DNA from: Lentilactobacillus kefiri
Lineage (GTDB): Bacteria > Bacillota > Bacilli > Lactobacillales > Lactobacillaceae
Length of the DNA: 64,000 nt
Assembly: GCF_007989105.1 (NCBI RefSeq)
Contig: NZ_BJVK01000004.1
Coordinates: 1-64,000, forward strand
Reading direction: 5' to 3'
Positions within the stretch are counted from its first letter, which is position 1. Each line of letters starts with the position of its first letter. A program made the translations under genes and the position numbers. Shown here in pieces: positions 1 to 8,246 of the stretch. The notes beneath the pieces were generated by a model. It did no database searches. It had not been told where the DNA came from and saw only the letters and a program-made list of their open reading frames with translations.

Positions 1-3
1 TTT

Positions 4-19
4 AACGAAACGTTTCGTT
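4..19. promoter_or_regulatory. LacI-family-type operator palindrome
   Basis: This is a perfect 16-base palindrome, AACGAAAC followed by GTTTCGTT. Its centre resembles the AAACGTTT core bound by many LacI-family sugar regulators. A second inverted repeat, ACCGAA-TT-TTCGGT, lies at 53-66. The ltaS gene ends at 195 pointing left, so the region probably belongs to a gene left of the window on the minus strand. The regulator and target cannot be seen here. Confidence 0.45.
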
Positions 20-151
20 GTGTCACTCGTTCAAATCAGCATATATAAATATACCGAATTTTCGGTGATCCGTCAATAGTTGATTTCAAATTAGTTTCAT
101 TTTTTGGCCGCGAGGTTTCAATTGGTACATTTGGATTAGCATCAAGGTAAA

Positions 152-180
152 TAAAAAGCAGGACTCAACGGAGTCCTGCT
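152..180 (-). terminator. Rho-independent terminator of the ltaS operon
   Basis: A perfect 10-bp stem (157-166 with 171-180, loop AACG) is followed on the minus strand by a T-rich tract. It lies 15 bases past the ltaS stop and closes the four-gene operon. Confidence 0.85.
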
Positions 181-194
181 CAGTACATAAATGT

Positions 195-2258
195 CTATTT
201 CAGTTCTGGTGCATCGGTCTTGTACAAGTTCATTGTTGACTTACCATCGTTCTTAGCTTCGATGCTGGTTGGTTTTTCCTTCTGGGCTTTCTTCAAATTA
301 TCGAGGGCTTTCGTGTATTGATAAGTAAAGTCTTTCCGATTAACTTTCTTAAAGCCTTTAGGGGTATAGAATCGCAACAAGTCACCCCAAATGACCCGAT
401 CAGACAACGACAGTTCAGTCGTGACGTGGTTTTGAATACTTGCAAGCTGACGTTTCTGTTTGGCGTTTGGCTTAATTTGCTTCCCTGTCTTGGTCAAGTA
501 AACATCGCCACCTGCCTTGGTATATTCTGGCGTGACAAAGTCACCATCTCTAAACGCAACTCTTTGGTCATGCTGTTTGGATAATAAATCAGTTCCAAAC
601 TGAATCGTATTGTTGTTCTTGTCCCCTAGCAGATGAAGAATCGTTGGCAATACGTCAATCTCACCACCATAAGTATGGTTAACGCCACCTTTAAGACGAG
701 GCGAATGAATCATAAACGGAACCTTCTGGAATTGAGCAAGATCATAGTTGTTAATGGACTTTTTATGAAGTAGTTGGGCAATCGCAGGTCGATGGTTGTT
801 GGAAATACCATAGTGATCACCATAAACCACGATCATACTATTTTTGCTCAACCCGGTACGTTTAAGATAATTCATAAATTCAGCAAATGCCTGGTCGAGA
901 TAATGGGCAGTTTGCACATAAGGATCAACAGTTTGGTCCCCTGTCTTTGTGGCAGGGAAATCAGTGTTTTGCTTATCCAGCAAATATGGATAATGGTTGG
1001 TTAAAGTAATGAGCTTTGCATAGAATGGCTGCGGCAACTGCTGAATATAGTTGGCTGCGTCCTTGAAAAATATCTTGTCTTTTAATCCGTAGCCGACACT
1101 ATATGACGGCTTGGTCTTATAGTATTCGGAACTGAAGAAATAATCGTATCCCCATGACTTATAAGTACTGTCACGGTTCCAAAAGCTTGGAACATCCCCA
1201 TGGAAAGCGGCAGTTGTATATCCGCGTTGATCCAAGATAGCCGGTGCCGCCTGATAAGTATTTTGAGCACCATATGTGACCATTGCGGAGCCCTGTGGTA
1301 ATCCATAAAGTGAATTTTCAAGCATCATTTCGGCATCAGACGTTTTCCCTTGGGCCACCTGATGATAGAAATTATCGAAACCAATGGTGTGGCGGTTATG
1401 GAAGAATGCATTCAAATGAGGGGTGACTTCTCGCCCGTCGACTTTATAATCAATCAAAAATTGCTGGAAACTCTCTAGATGAATAATAAAGACATTCTCA
1501 CCCTTTGTCTTGCCAAAATAAACCGGATTGGCTTTGGCACGACTATGATCAAGGTATTTCAAAATACTATCCATATCGCTGGCTTTGGCCTTTGACTGAG
1601 TGGCCGACTCTTTTTGAGTCTGATAGATATTAAATGCCGCATATTCATTAAGGCCAAGATATTTAACAATATAATTATTATCAAACGTTCTGGTTAACAA
1701 TCCCGAGCGATCCATGTTGGCCAGGCCGTACTCACCGCCCATCAAGAGAAACGAAATAGCCGTAATCAATAGCGCATAACGTTTCTTAAAGGGCTCGGCA
1801 TCAATTTTGATAATATGAAATGCCAACAAAATAACCAGAATCACAATATCCAGGAAAATGAAGAAGTCACTAAAATGAATGATCTCAGCTAAACTCTTAC
1901 CAAGGTTATTTTGAACATTGCCACTTCCCTTGATGATCCCCAAAGATAGGAAATCGGAGAACTCACGGTAATAGACAATGTTAGCAAATGCCCAGATACT
2001 CTCCAGGGTATCGATAATCATCATCAGCCAATATGACAATCGGCCACTGAAATAAAGCGCAATTCCAAAAGTCAGAAGTGCGGCCGGAATTGGATTGATC
2101 GCCAAAAGGAATTCCTGCATACCTCCTTTGACACCCAAAGTAAATTTGGTCTGATATGCAATGTAAGTCTTAATACAAAACAAAATGACAATCAGCAAGA
2201 AAAAGCCAATTCTTGTGTTTATAAGATTTGAAAAACGATATTTCTTATCCGTTAACAT
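195..2258 (-). CDS. ltaS: Lipoteichoic acid synthase LtaS (sulfatase-fold glycerophosphate transferase)
   Basis: The protein extends the polyglycerolphosphate chain of lipoteichoic acid, moving glycerol-phosphate from phosphatidylglycerol onto a glycolipid anchor on the outer membrane face. About five membrane segments lie in residues 17-178, followed by an extracellular sulfatase-fold domain. The motif GKTSDAE holds the nucleophile Thr306; Glu262 (LES) and the later YGDHYG motif fit metal binding. The frame opens at 2318, but the ATG at 2258 has an ideal GGAGG seven bases upstream, giving 687 aa, normal for the family. It is last in an operon with two glycolipid glycosyltransferases and a membrane protein, which supports an LTA role over a generic sulfatase. 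Which LtaS paralogue it is cannot be told. Confidence 0.93.
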   Translation of the reverse strand: MLTDKKYRFSNLINTRIGFFLLIVILFCIKTYIAYQTKFTLGVKGGMQEFLLAINPIPAALLTFGIALYFSGRLSYWLMMIIDTLESIWAFANIVYYREFSDFLSLGIIKGSGNVQNNLGKSLAEIIHFSDFFIFLDIVILVILLAFHIIKIDAEPFKKRYALLITAISFLLMGGEYGLANMDRSGLLTRTFDNNYIVKYLGLNEYAAFNIYQTQKESATQSKAKASDMDSILKYLDHSRAKANPVYFGKTKGENVFIIHLESFQQFLIDYKVDGREVTPHLNAFFHNRHTIGFDNFYHQVAQGKTSDAEMMLENSLYGLPQGSAMVTYGAQNTYQAAPAILDQRGYTTAAFHGDVPSFWNRDSTYKSWGYDYFFSSEYYKTKPSYSVGYGLKDKIFFKDAANYIQQLPQPFYAKLITLTNHYPYLLDKQNTDFPATKTGDQTVDPYVQTAHYLDQAFAEFMNYLKRTGLSKNSMIVVYGDHYGISNNHRPAIAQLLHKKSINNYDLAQFQKVPFMIHSPRLKGGVNHTYGGEIDVLPTILHLLGDKNNNTIQFGTDLLSKQHDQRVAFRDGDFVTPEYTKAGGDVYLTKTGKQIKPNAKQKRQLASIQNHVTTELSLSDRVIWGDLLRFYTPKGFKKVNRKDFTYQYTKALDNLKKAQKEKPTSIEAKNDGKSTMNLYKTDAPELK

Positions 2259-2289
2259 TCCTGTTCCTCCAAATTTTTCCAATAGTCGT

Positions 2290-3321
2290 TTACTTGATCC
2301 GATTATCGGAATCATCAACTTTATCTGGTTTGATTAATAAAGCACCGGCCCCAGCAGCCATTCCAAAGTAATACGTTAAAATTCTCCAAATAATCATTGC
2401 CAATACTAATTTACTGTTGCTTGAAATAAAACTGTGAAACAGTGATTCAAAGCTAAACTCAGCTCCACCGGAACCACCAGGAATTGGGAACAGTGAAATA
2501 ATCATAACGATCATGATATGTAAACTGGTAACCATAATCACATTCACACCGGTATATCCCAAGGACAGCATAATGAAGTATGGAATTAAGTAATAAAATA
2601 AAAGTTGGAAGAATGTAAGGGCAACAACCTTTAACAACAACTTAGGCTGTCGACCGATCCTGACACTCTCTTCAAAAAGATTGTCAATCTTCGAATACAT
2701 CGTTTCGCGCATTGAATAGAACTTTTCGTCCTTTACAAACCATTTTACAGGATGAAAAAGCAATGTGGCCAACTTTTTTGTAAAAGAAGGCCAATACATA
2801 ATCATCAATAGCCCAACGATAACGAAGAAGTGAATCAAAAAGCCAAAGATGACAAACAATGCCAGAAAATGTAATTTACTGGCAACAAAATGAAATCCAA
2901 TGATTAAACTAATAAAAAAATTGACCACAATCATGGCCTGATAAACCACAAATTTCATCAATAAAGCCGAGCTGGCACGACCGCCATCAACCCCAGTCTG
3001 GAGCATGACGATTAATTGACCGGGCTGGCCACCGGATGAAAATGGTGTGATCCCGTTAAACAATTGCTCTACCAGCGGCACACGAATCGCATCTTTAAAA
3101 GTAAAATGTTCAACTCTATTGGAGACCAATACCTTGGTAATGACTCCTTCGATCAATAAGTATGCACAAATACAGAAGAAAGCGACTAAGATCCACCAGG
3201 GATTTAAAGTAAACAAGTCATGGATTAACACGCTTAGTTTAACGTCCCGCATTGAGTATGCAATAATTGCAATCCCAATGATCACCATCGCTAAGAGGGT
3301 AATTTTATTATTTCGTGACAT
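2290..3321 (-). CDS. Flippase-like integral membrane protein (UPF0104 / LPG synthase transmembrane family)
   Basis: This 343-aa protein is almost entirely hydrophobic, with about eight membrane helices, and contains the family-typical segments GGQPGQ (about residues 97-102) and PGGSGGAEF (about 281-289). The family includes the flippase part of MprF, but the soluble lysyl-transferase domain is absent, so lipid lysinylation is not supported. It starts 2 bases after the upstream glycosyltransferase stop, and its GGAAGG site overlaps that stop, implying tight co-translation. The setting between glycolipid synthases and ltaS suggests that it moves or exposes the LTA glycolipid anchor. That role is inference from context; the family call comes from residue patterns. 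Confidence 0.8.
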   Translation of the reverse strand: MSRNNKITLLAMVIIGIAIIAYSMRDVKLSVLIHDLFTLNPWWILVAFFCICAYLLIEGVITKVLVSNRVEHFTFKDAIRVPLVEQLFNGITPFSSGGQPGQLIVMLQTGVDGGRASSALLMKFVVYQAMIVVNFFISLIIGFHFVASKLHFLALFVIFGFLIHFFVIVGLLMIMYWPSFTKKLATLLFHPVKWFVKDEKFYSMRETMYSKIDNLFEESVRIGRQPKLLLKVVALTFFQLLFYYLIPYFIMLSLGYTGVNVIMVTSLHIMIVMIISLFPIPGGSGGAEFSFESLFHSFISSNSKLVLAMIIWRILTYYFGMAAGAGALLIKPDKVDDSDNRIK

Positions 3322-3323
3322 TA

Positions 3324-4346
3324 TTAACCTTCCTTGGACTGTTGATTATAAAAATCATACCAAACCTTTGCCAGATGGTCTTCAGAATAACGCTCACTGG
3401 CAATCGTGGTCTGCTTCTTTAAATCTGCCAATTTGTCAGGGTTCAAAAGGAGCTCATGAAGTTGATCATTCATCACACCTTCGTCGGCAGCTGCAAGATA
3501 ATACCCGTTAATGATAGATTTGTAGAGGTCCAAATCCCGCAGCATGACTGGGGTGTTGGTTGAAAATGCCTCCAGGACAGACATTGGAAACAACTCATTA
3601 AAGGATGGCAGTAAAAACAAGTCAGCCATATTGTAATATTGAACCATTTTTGAACGGTCAATAATTCCCGGGAATGCTAAATTACTGGGAGGATCCTTAA
3701 CGATCTTTTCCAGATCAGCATAGCCTTCGGTAATTTTTCCAAATGAGAAGCCACCCGTCCAGATAAATTGAACATCAGGGTTTTGCTTTGCCAGTTTGAC
3801 GAAATCCAAGACGCCCTTTCGCGTTTGGATTTGTCCGCTGCCAAGAACGGTAAACCGATCCGGATCGTATCCGTGCTTGATGCGCAAAGTCCGTTTTGTC
3901 CGGTCATCAACATCATAGAATTCATCCTTGCTGACAAAGTTTGGAATATAGGTAATTCGCTCTTTAGGAATTCCATAACGTTCGAGCTTTGGAATAAACG
4001 ATGGATTAACCACAACGATATGGTCCATCCGTTTGTAAAAAGCAATCACATACCTGTAAAAGATTGATTTGAATGGTTGAGGGATTTTGAGACTGCCCTC
4101 CAAAGTTTCAGGAATGAAATGGACGTACCCGATTTTTCGACCGCGCTTCTTGGAAAATGTTGAAAGATAAAAGCTGGGATTGATCGTATGGTAATGGCTA
4201 ATATCCGCAGGGGCATAACTATTAATTTTAATGATAAAGTCATTGGGAAAATGTTCTTTCAACATCCTGACCAGCTCTAAATATGCACTGCCGACTCCCT
4301 GACCTTTTACCTTGTCTGCTGTTGAGAACATATTAATCTTTAACAT
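3324..4346 (-). CDS. lafB: Glycosyltransferase family 4, probable second glycolipid-anchor synthase (LafB/BgsA-like)
   Basis: A GT-B fold retaining glycosyltransferase of 340 aa. The C-terminal half carries the donor site pattern, with FNELFPMSVLEAF holding the EX7E-type signature and GSGQIQTRKGVLDF beginning the second Rossmann domain. No signal peptide or membrane span is seen. It follows a second glycosyltransferase and precedes the flippase-like gene and ltaS. In Listeria, enterococci and streptococci such pairs build the mono- and dihexosyl-diacylglycerol anchor of LTA. By order and length this would add the second sugar; donor and linkage are not readable from sequence. Start ATG is set by AAGGAG five bases upstream. 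Confidence 0.75.
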   Translation of the reverse strand: MLKINMFSTADKVKGQGVGSAYLELVRMLKEHFPNDFIIKINSYAPADISHYHTINPSFYLSTFSKKRGRKIGYVHFIPETLEGSLKIPQPFKSIFYRYVIAFYKRMDHIVVVNPSFIPKLERYGIPKERITYIPNFVSKDEFYDVDDRTKRTLRIKHGYDPDRFTVLGSGQIQTRKGVLDFVKLAKQNPDVQFIWTGGFSFGKITEGYADLEKIVKDPPSNLAFPGIIDRSKMVQYYNMADLFLLPSFNELFPMSVLEAFSTNTPVMLRDLDLYKSIINGYYLAAADEGVMNDQLHELLLNPDKLADLKKQTTIASERYSEDHLAKVWYDFYNQQSKEG

Positions 4347-4367
4347 ACAAACTCCTTATGGAAAATT

Positions 4368-5552
4368 CTACTCGATGTTGGTTGTTGCATCGTCCTGCAG
4401 TTCTTGGGCAACGACGACCGAACGATAAAAATCAATTACCCGATTGCCAAATGTTTCTGCAGAAATAGCGGTTAGCTTTTTCTGTAAGATCTGTTTGGCT
4501 TTTGGTGTTTGGGTATTCACTTCGTGTTTCAGGTAATGGGCAACGATCCCCACAAAGTCATCATCTTGATCAAAAGTCTGACCAAGCGTTTCCGAGCTCA
4601 GTAAGCTGTTCGTATAATCACTTGCCGAAACAACGACCGGAAGCCCGGCTGCCATGGCTTCAATATATGTGAGTCCTTGTGACTCGGACTTGGAGGTCGA
4701 TACAAAGACGTCACATGCCCGATAAAATGCATTGACGTGGTCATTTTCAACTTCTCCAGTGAAAATAACGTGATCATCCAACTGCAATGCGTGAACTTGA
4801 CTCATTAAATCATCTTTGGCGGGACCATCCCCAACAATCATCAAGATGGCATTGGGAATTTCGTCCAGTATTTTCGGTAAATAATCAATGATTTCAGAGA
4901 TGTTTTTCTCATACGCCAATCGGCTGATTGAAAGCATCAACGGTGTATCTTTTGGAATATGATACTCTTTTCGAATATCAGTCTTAATTTCTTTGGCGTA
5001 CATATTAATATCAATTCCGGTTGGGATAATCCGCATTTCACTTTTAACACCGTAATCCGTGAGCTTATCCAGCACTCGATCGCTTGGAGCAATTACTCCG
5101 GACAAGTGATAACAAAATGCCAAGGTTCCCTCTTTCACATGAACCGGCTTGAGAAGCTTACCATTAGCGACATAATGCAAATAATCCTCATACATCGTGT
5201 GATAGGTATGGATGCAGGGAATGTTCAAATTCTTAGCTACAAACTTACCAATCATCCCCATCGAAAATTCAGTTTGGGTATGAACGATATCAAGATTGAG
5301 TTCTTTTGCAATTTCATAAGCTTGAAACAGGCCCCGAACAGCAATCCGACGGTCCGTAAATGAAATGAAGGGAATACTTGAGAAGCGGAAAATATTTCGT
5401 TCATAAGTATCCTTATCAACATGGGGGTCGGTGGTGGTAAAAATATAGACTTGGTTGCCCTGACGTTCAAGCTCGTTTTTAAGTGTTTTAATCGAGGTTG
5501 CAACACCGCTTACCTGTGGAAAATATGTATCTGTAAAAATTCCGATATTCAC
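4368..5552 (-). CDS. lafA: Alpha-monoglucosyldiacylglycerol synthase-like glycosyltransferase (LafA/BgsB-like)
   Basis: A GT4 family glycosyltransferase. The N-terminus (GIFTDTYFPQVSGVATS) is typical of diacylglycerol glucosyltransferases that begin LTA glycolipid anchor synthesis. The C-terminal donor site includes SKSESQGLTYIEAMAAGLP, with the EX7E-type residues. The frame can open at a GTG at 5561, but AAAGGGG sits eight bases before a second GTG at 5552, so 5552 (394 aa) is preferred. It is the first gene of the operon, behind a strong promoter at 5651-5679. The product should sit on the cytoplasmic membrane surface. The sugar is probably glucose by family analogy. Confidence 0.82.
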   Translation of the reverse strand: MNIGIFTDTYFPQVSGVATSIKTLKNELERQGNQVYIFTTTDPHVDKDTYERNIFRFSSIPFISFTDRRIAVRGLFQAYEIAKELNLDIVHTQTEFSMGMIGKFVAKNLNIPCIHTYHTMYEDYLHYVANGKLLKPVHVKEGTLAFCYHLSGVIAPSDRVLDKLTDYGVKSEMRIIPTGIDINMYAKEIKTDIRKEYHIPKDTPLMLSISRLAYEKNISEIIDYLPKILDEIPNAILMIVGDGPAKDDLMSQVHALQLDDHVIFTGEVENDHVNAFYRACDVFVSTSKSESQGLTYIEAMAAGLPVVVSASDYTNSLLSSETLGQTFDQDDDFVGIVAHYLKHEVNTQTPKAKQILQKKLTAISAETFGNRVIDFYRSVVVAQELQDDATTNIE

Positions 5553-5650
5553 GGCTGACACCCCTTTCTACCAAAATCGGTTTTCCCGCGATTTTAAATG
5601 CACAATCACGTTGCTAAACCGTGTGGACACGTAGTCCCACAATCATTGTA

Positions 5651-5679
5651 ATTATATTTGTTTAGTTCTGGTATTGCAA
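5651..5679 (-). promoter_or_regulatory. Promoter of the glycolipid/LTA operon
   Basis: On the minus strand TTGCAA (5674-5679), a 17-base spacer and a perfect TATAAT (5651-5656) form a near-consensus sigma-A promoter. It leaves a leader of about 90 bases before the GTG at 5552. The leader contains a short hairpin (GTGGGAC/GTCCAC, 5618-5643 region) of unknown meaning. Confidence 0.75.
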
Positions 5680-5685
5680 ACCGCC

Positions 5686-5743
5686 AAAATAAAAAGAACA
5701 AGCCGGTAATAGACGGTCTAACGCCCTTAGCAGCTTGTTCTTT
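5686..5743 (-). terminator. Terminator of ptsHI
   Basis: Eleven-base arms AAAGAACAAGC (5693-5703) and GCTTGTTCTTT (5733-5743) pair perfectly. On the minus strand the 3' arm runs into a T-rich stretch. The loop is long (about 29 bases) and may contain a second small fold. Confidence 0.75.
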
Positions 5744-5758
5744 AAGTTATTTATAAAT

Positions 5759-7483
5759 CTATTGTTGACTGTTAGTGGCTTGGTGAATAAATGCAGTAAC
5801 TTCTTCAGTGGTGCTGGCCATGGTAACGGCTTTATTAGCCAACGTAACCATCTCTCTGGAATCAAGGTGTTTAATCAACGCTCTTGATTTGAGGATTGAC
5901 GAAGCACTCATTGAAAATTCATTCAACCCCATTCCGACCAAAATCGGAATGGCCATTTGATCGCCAGCCATTTCCCCACACATGTATGCGGGTAAATTGT
6001 TATCATGGCAGGCATCAATGATGTGTTTTACCAACCGTAAAACCGCTGGGTTATATGGTTGGTATAGATATGAAACCATGCGGTTGCCGCGATCGGCTGC
6101 CATGATGTACTGGATCAAATCATTGGTCCCAATACTCATGAAGTCAACTTCATTGGCAAATTGATCCGCCAATATGGCAGCAGCCGGAACTTCAACCATA
6201 ATCCCAATTCTAATGGGTTTAACCCGAACTTTTTCACGAATCAATTTGATTCGTTCCTGGTCAAGGATGCTCTTGGCCTTTTTCAACTCATTAATCGTGG
6301 TAATCATTGGAAACATGATTGACAGGTTGCCAAAAGCCGATGCCCTTAATAACGCCCGTAATTGAGTTCTAAAGATCTCAGGTTTGTCCAGACTCATCCT
6401 AATGGCACGGTAACCCAAAAATGGATTAGCCTCCTTAGGAACATCCAAATAAGGCAGATCCTTGTCGCCACCAATATCGGCCGTTCGAATAATCACCGGC
6501 TTGTGGTCCATCTTCTCTAAAACAGTTTTGTAAACATTGAATTGTTCGTCTTCAGTTGGCAGATGGTTGGAATCCATATATAAAAACTCAGTTCTAAATA
6601 AACCGATTCCTTCAGCACCATTTTCAATTGCGCCGTCAAGATCGTCTAAAGTCCCAATGTTGGCAGCGATAATTGGATGCTTACCATCGGAAGAACTGGT
6701 TGTTTCATTCTTGAAATTGGCCAGCTGACTTCTTCTCTTACGATAATCAACCTGCTTTTGGGTAAACTCATCCTTTTGAGCTTCAGTCGGATTTACAATG
6801 ATATTACCGGTTGACCCATCCACAATGACTGTGTCACCATTTTTGATTTCGGAAAGATCGCCTTTGAAACCAACGACTGCCGGAATCTCCAAAGATCGTG
6901 ACATAATTGCCGAATGAGAAGTCCGGCCTCCCATATCAGAGACAATGCCCTTAACGTACGTTGGAACAAACTGGGCAGTGTTGCTGGGAGTCAAATCGTG
7001 AGCAATAATAATGACTTTATGATGAATTAGAGCGGGATCAACTAAGGGAACCCCCAGCAAATGACTTAATACCCGCTTGGTAACATCACGAATATCAGTT
7101 GAACGCTGCCGAATGTACTCGTTATCTGTCATTGAATTGAAGATTTTGATGTACCCGTCGGAGACTTTGTTCATTGCATACTCGGCGTTTACCTTTTCTT
7201 TTTCAATGGTGGATTTAACCCGATTAAGCATCTCGGGATCAGATAAAATCGTTACATGAGCTTTAAAGACCCCAGCTTCATTGCTGCCGAGGTCTTCGAG
7301 GGTTCTTTGTTGAATTGTTAAAAGCTCGTCTTTTGAGACATCAATAGCCGCATAAAGCCGCTTAATTTCATCAGAGGCATTCGTAATGCTCCGCTTCTTG
7401 AAGCTAAGATCAGGTTCAGTTAACCGAAATGCAGATGCAATGGCAACGCCATCACTTGCGGCAATCCCCTTAAACTCTTTCAT
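5759..7483 (-). CDS. ptsI: PTS enzyme I (phosphoenolpyruvate-protein phosphotransferase)
   Basis: This cytoplasmic enzyme takes phosphate from phosphoenolpyruvate onto an active-site histidine and passes it to HPr, feeding all PTS sugar transport. The phosphohistidine motif GGRTSHSAIMSR places the active His at 190. The C-terminal PEP-binding barrel shows GLFRTEFLYMD and YMCGEMAGD, the latter with the catalytic Cys. The length of 574 aa matches the family. It lies 4 bases behind ptsH and shares its promoter and terminator. Nothing is missing from the known motifs. Confidence 0.97.
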   Translation of the reverse strand: MKEFKGIAASDGVAIASAFRLTEPDLSFKKRSITNASDEIKRLYAAIDVSKDELLTIQQRTLEDLGSNEAGVFKAHVTILSDPEMLNRVKSTIEKEKVNAEYAMNKVSDGYIKIFNSMTDNEYIRQRSTDIRDVTKRVLSHLLGVPLVDPALIHHKVIIIAHDLTPSNTAQFVPTYVKGIVSDMGGRTSHSAIMSRSLEIPAVVGFKGDLSEIKNGDTVIVDGSTGNIIVNPTEAQKDEFTQKQVDYRKRRSQLANFKNETTSSSDGKHPIIAANIGTLDDLDGAIENGAEGIGLFRTEFLYMDSNHLPTEDEQFNVYKTVLEKMDHKPVIIRTADIGGDKDLPYLDVPKEANPFLGYRAIRMSLDKPEIFRTQLRALLRASAFGNLSIMFPMITTINELKKAKSILDQERIKLIREKVRVKPIRIGIMVEVPAAAILADQFANEVDFMSIGTNDLIQYIMAADRGNRMVSYLYQPYNPAVLRLVKHIIDACHDNNLPAYMCGEMAGDQMAIPILVGMGLNEFSMSASSILKSRALIKHLDSREMVTLANKAVTMASTTEEVTAFIHQATNSQQ

Positions 7484-7487
7484 GAAA

Positions 7488-7754
7488 TTATTCAGTCAGT
7501 CCTTCTGCTTTCATTGTTTCACTAATTGCATCAATTGCTTCTTTTTCGTCATCGCCATCTGCAGTAATTGTGACTGCAGCACTTTGGCCAACACCAAGAG
7601 ACATAACTCCCATAATTGACTTCAAGTTAACTGACTTTTCTTGATACTCAAGTGTAATGTCTGAGTTAAACTTGCTTGCTGTTTGAACCAACAGTGTTGC
7701 TGGACGTGCATGAATTCCTGTTTCTGCAATGATATTGTATTGACGTTTTTCCAT
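7488..7754 (-). CDS. ptsH: Phosphocarrier protein HPr
   Basis: HPr is the small cytoplasmic carrier that shuttles phosphate from enzyme I (His15, in GIHARPA) to sugar-specific EIIA domains. Ser46 ([10 protein letters not shown]) is the HPr kinase site, which when phosphorylated makes HPr a corepressor of CcpA in Firmicutes. That fits the cre motifs elsewhere in this window. The length is 88 aa, normal for the family. It is first gene of ptsHI with a promoter at 7833-7861 and a GGAG-type site before its ATG. Confidence 0.97.
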   Translation of the reverse strand: MEKRQYNIIAETGIHARPATLLVQTASKFNSDITLEYQEKSVNLKSIMGVMSLGVGQSAAVTITADGDDEKEAIDAISETMKAEGLTE

Positions 7755-7832
7755 TATTAATCAATCTCCTCTGATAAGATTATAAAATTTGATGATGTTG
7801 CTCAAAATGTAAATTAGTTCTTTACTTAATTA

Positions 7833-7861
7833 AGAATAGCAATATATAGGCGAAAATACAA
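7833..7861 (-). promoter_or_regulatory. Promoter of ptsHI
   Basis: On the minus strand TTGTAT (7856-7861), a 17-base spacer and TATTCT (7833-7838) give a plausible sigma-A promoter, with a leader of about 75 bases before the ptsH ATG. Confidence 0.55.
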
Positions 7862-7888
7862 GTTTAAACTTAACCGCTTACAGGGTTT

Positions 7889-8107
7889 TTAAGAAGTTTT
7901 TTTCTTATCGTCATGCTCATAGACATAAGTAATTAAACCACCCTCGGTTGCTGAACCGATTACCCGCTTTCGATGGTCAAAATTCATGTACGCTGTTTGA
8001 AACTGCATAAAGGTTTCAGGCTTGACTTCAAGCTTGTCAATCTCACCGGATTCAAGCTTTTCCAATAGTTGGGCATAATCAATCTTTTCTTCTGCGATAA
8101 CACTCAT
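7889..8107 (-). CDS. Small hypothetical protein, divergent from clpE
   Basis: A 72-aa soluble protein rich in acidic residues and lysine, ending in DDKKKTS, without signal peptide or membrane helix. I do not recognise a named domain. The composition is coding-like and small genes of this kind are common beside clpE in lactobacilli. It is divergent from clpE; its ATG lies 53 bases from the clpE -10 region. GAGAGGAG touches the ATG with no spacer, an unusual layout that makes the exact start uncertain. A role in stress response is only suggested by position. Confidence 0.65.
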   Translation of the reverse strand: MSVIAEEKIDYAQLLEKLESGEIDKLEVKPETFMQFQTAYMNFDHRKRVIGSATEGGLITYVYEHDDKKKTS

Positions 8108-8137
8108 CTCCTCTCAAATTCACTGAAGTTCAATTAC

Positions 8138-8165
8138 TTGATTACAAATAATCATGTTGTATAAT
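8138..8165 (+). promoter_or_regulatory. clpE promoter
   Basis: TTGATT (8138-8143), a 16-base spacer and perfect TATAAT (8160-8165) precede clpE. The CtsR box starts 10 bases downstream of the -10 element, so a bound repressor would cover the transcription start. Confidence 0.75.
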
Positions 8166-8175
8166 TTAAATCAAA

Positions 8176-8192
8176 GGTCAAAGTTGGTCAGT
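8176..8192 (+). promoter_or_regulatory. CtsR operator in front of clpE
   Basis: The sequence GGTCAAA-GTT-GGTCAGT is a tandem heptad repeat. It matches the known CtsR consensus (A/G)GTCAAANAN(A/G)GTCAAA except in the spacer's middle base and near the end of the second heptad. CtsR represses clp genes until heat stress. The ctsR gene itself is not in the window. Confidence 0.75.
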
Positions 8193-8246
8193 AACTTTAG
8201 ATTCTCCTTGTCCTTTTATTTCTATATTAAAGGAGGAAAGCAATTA

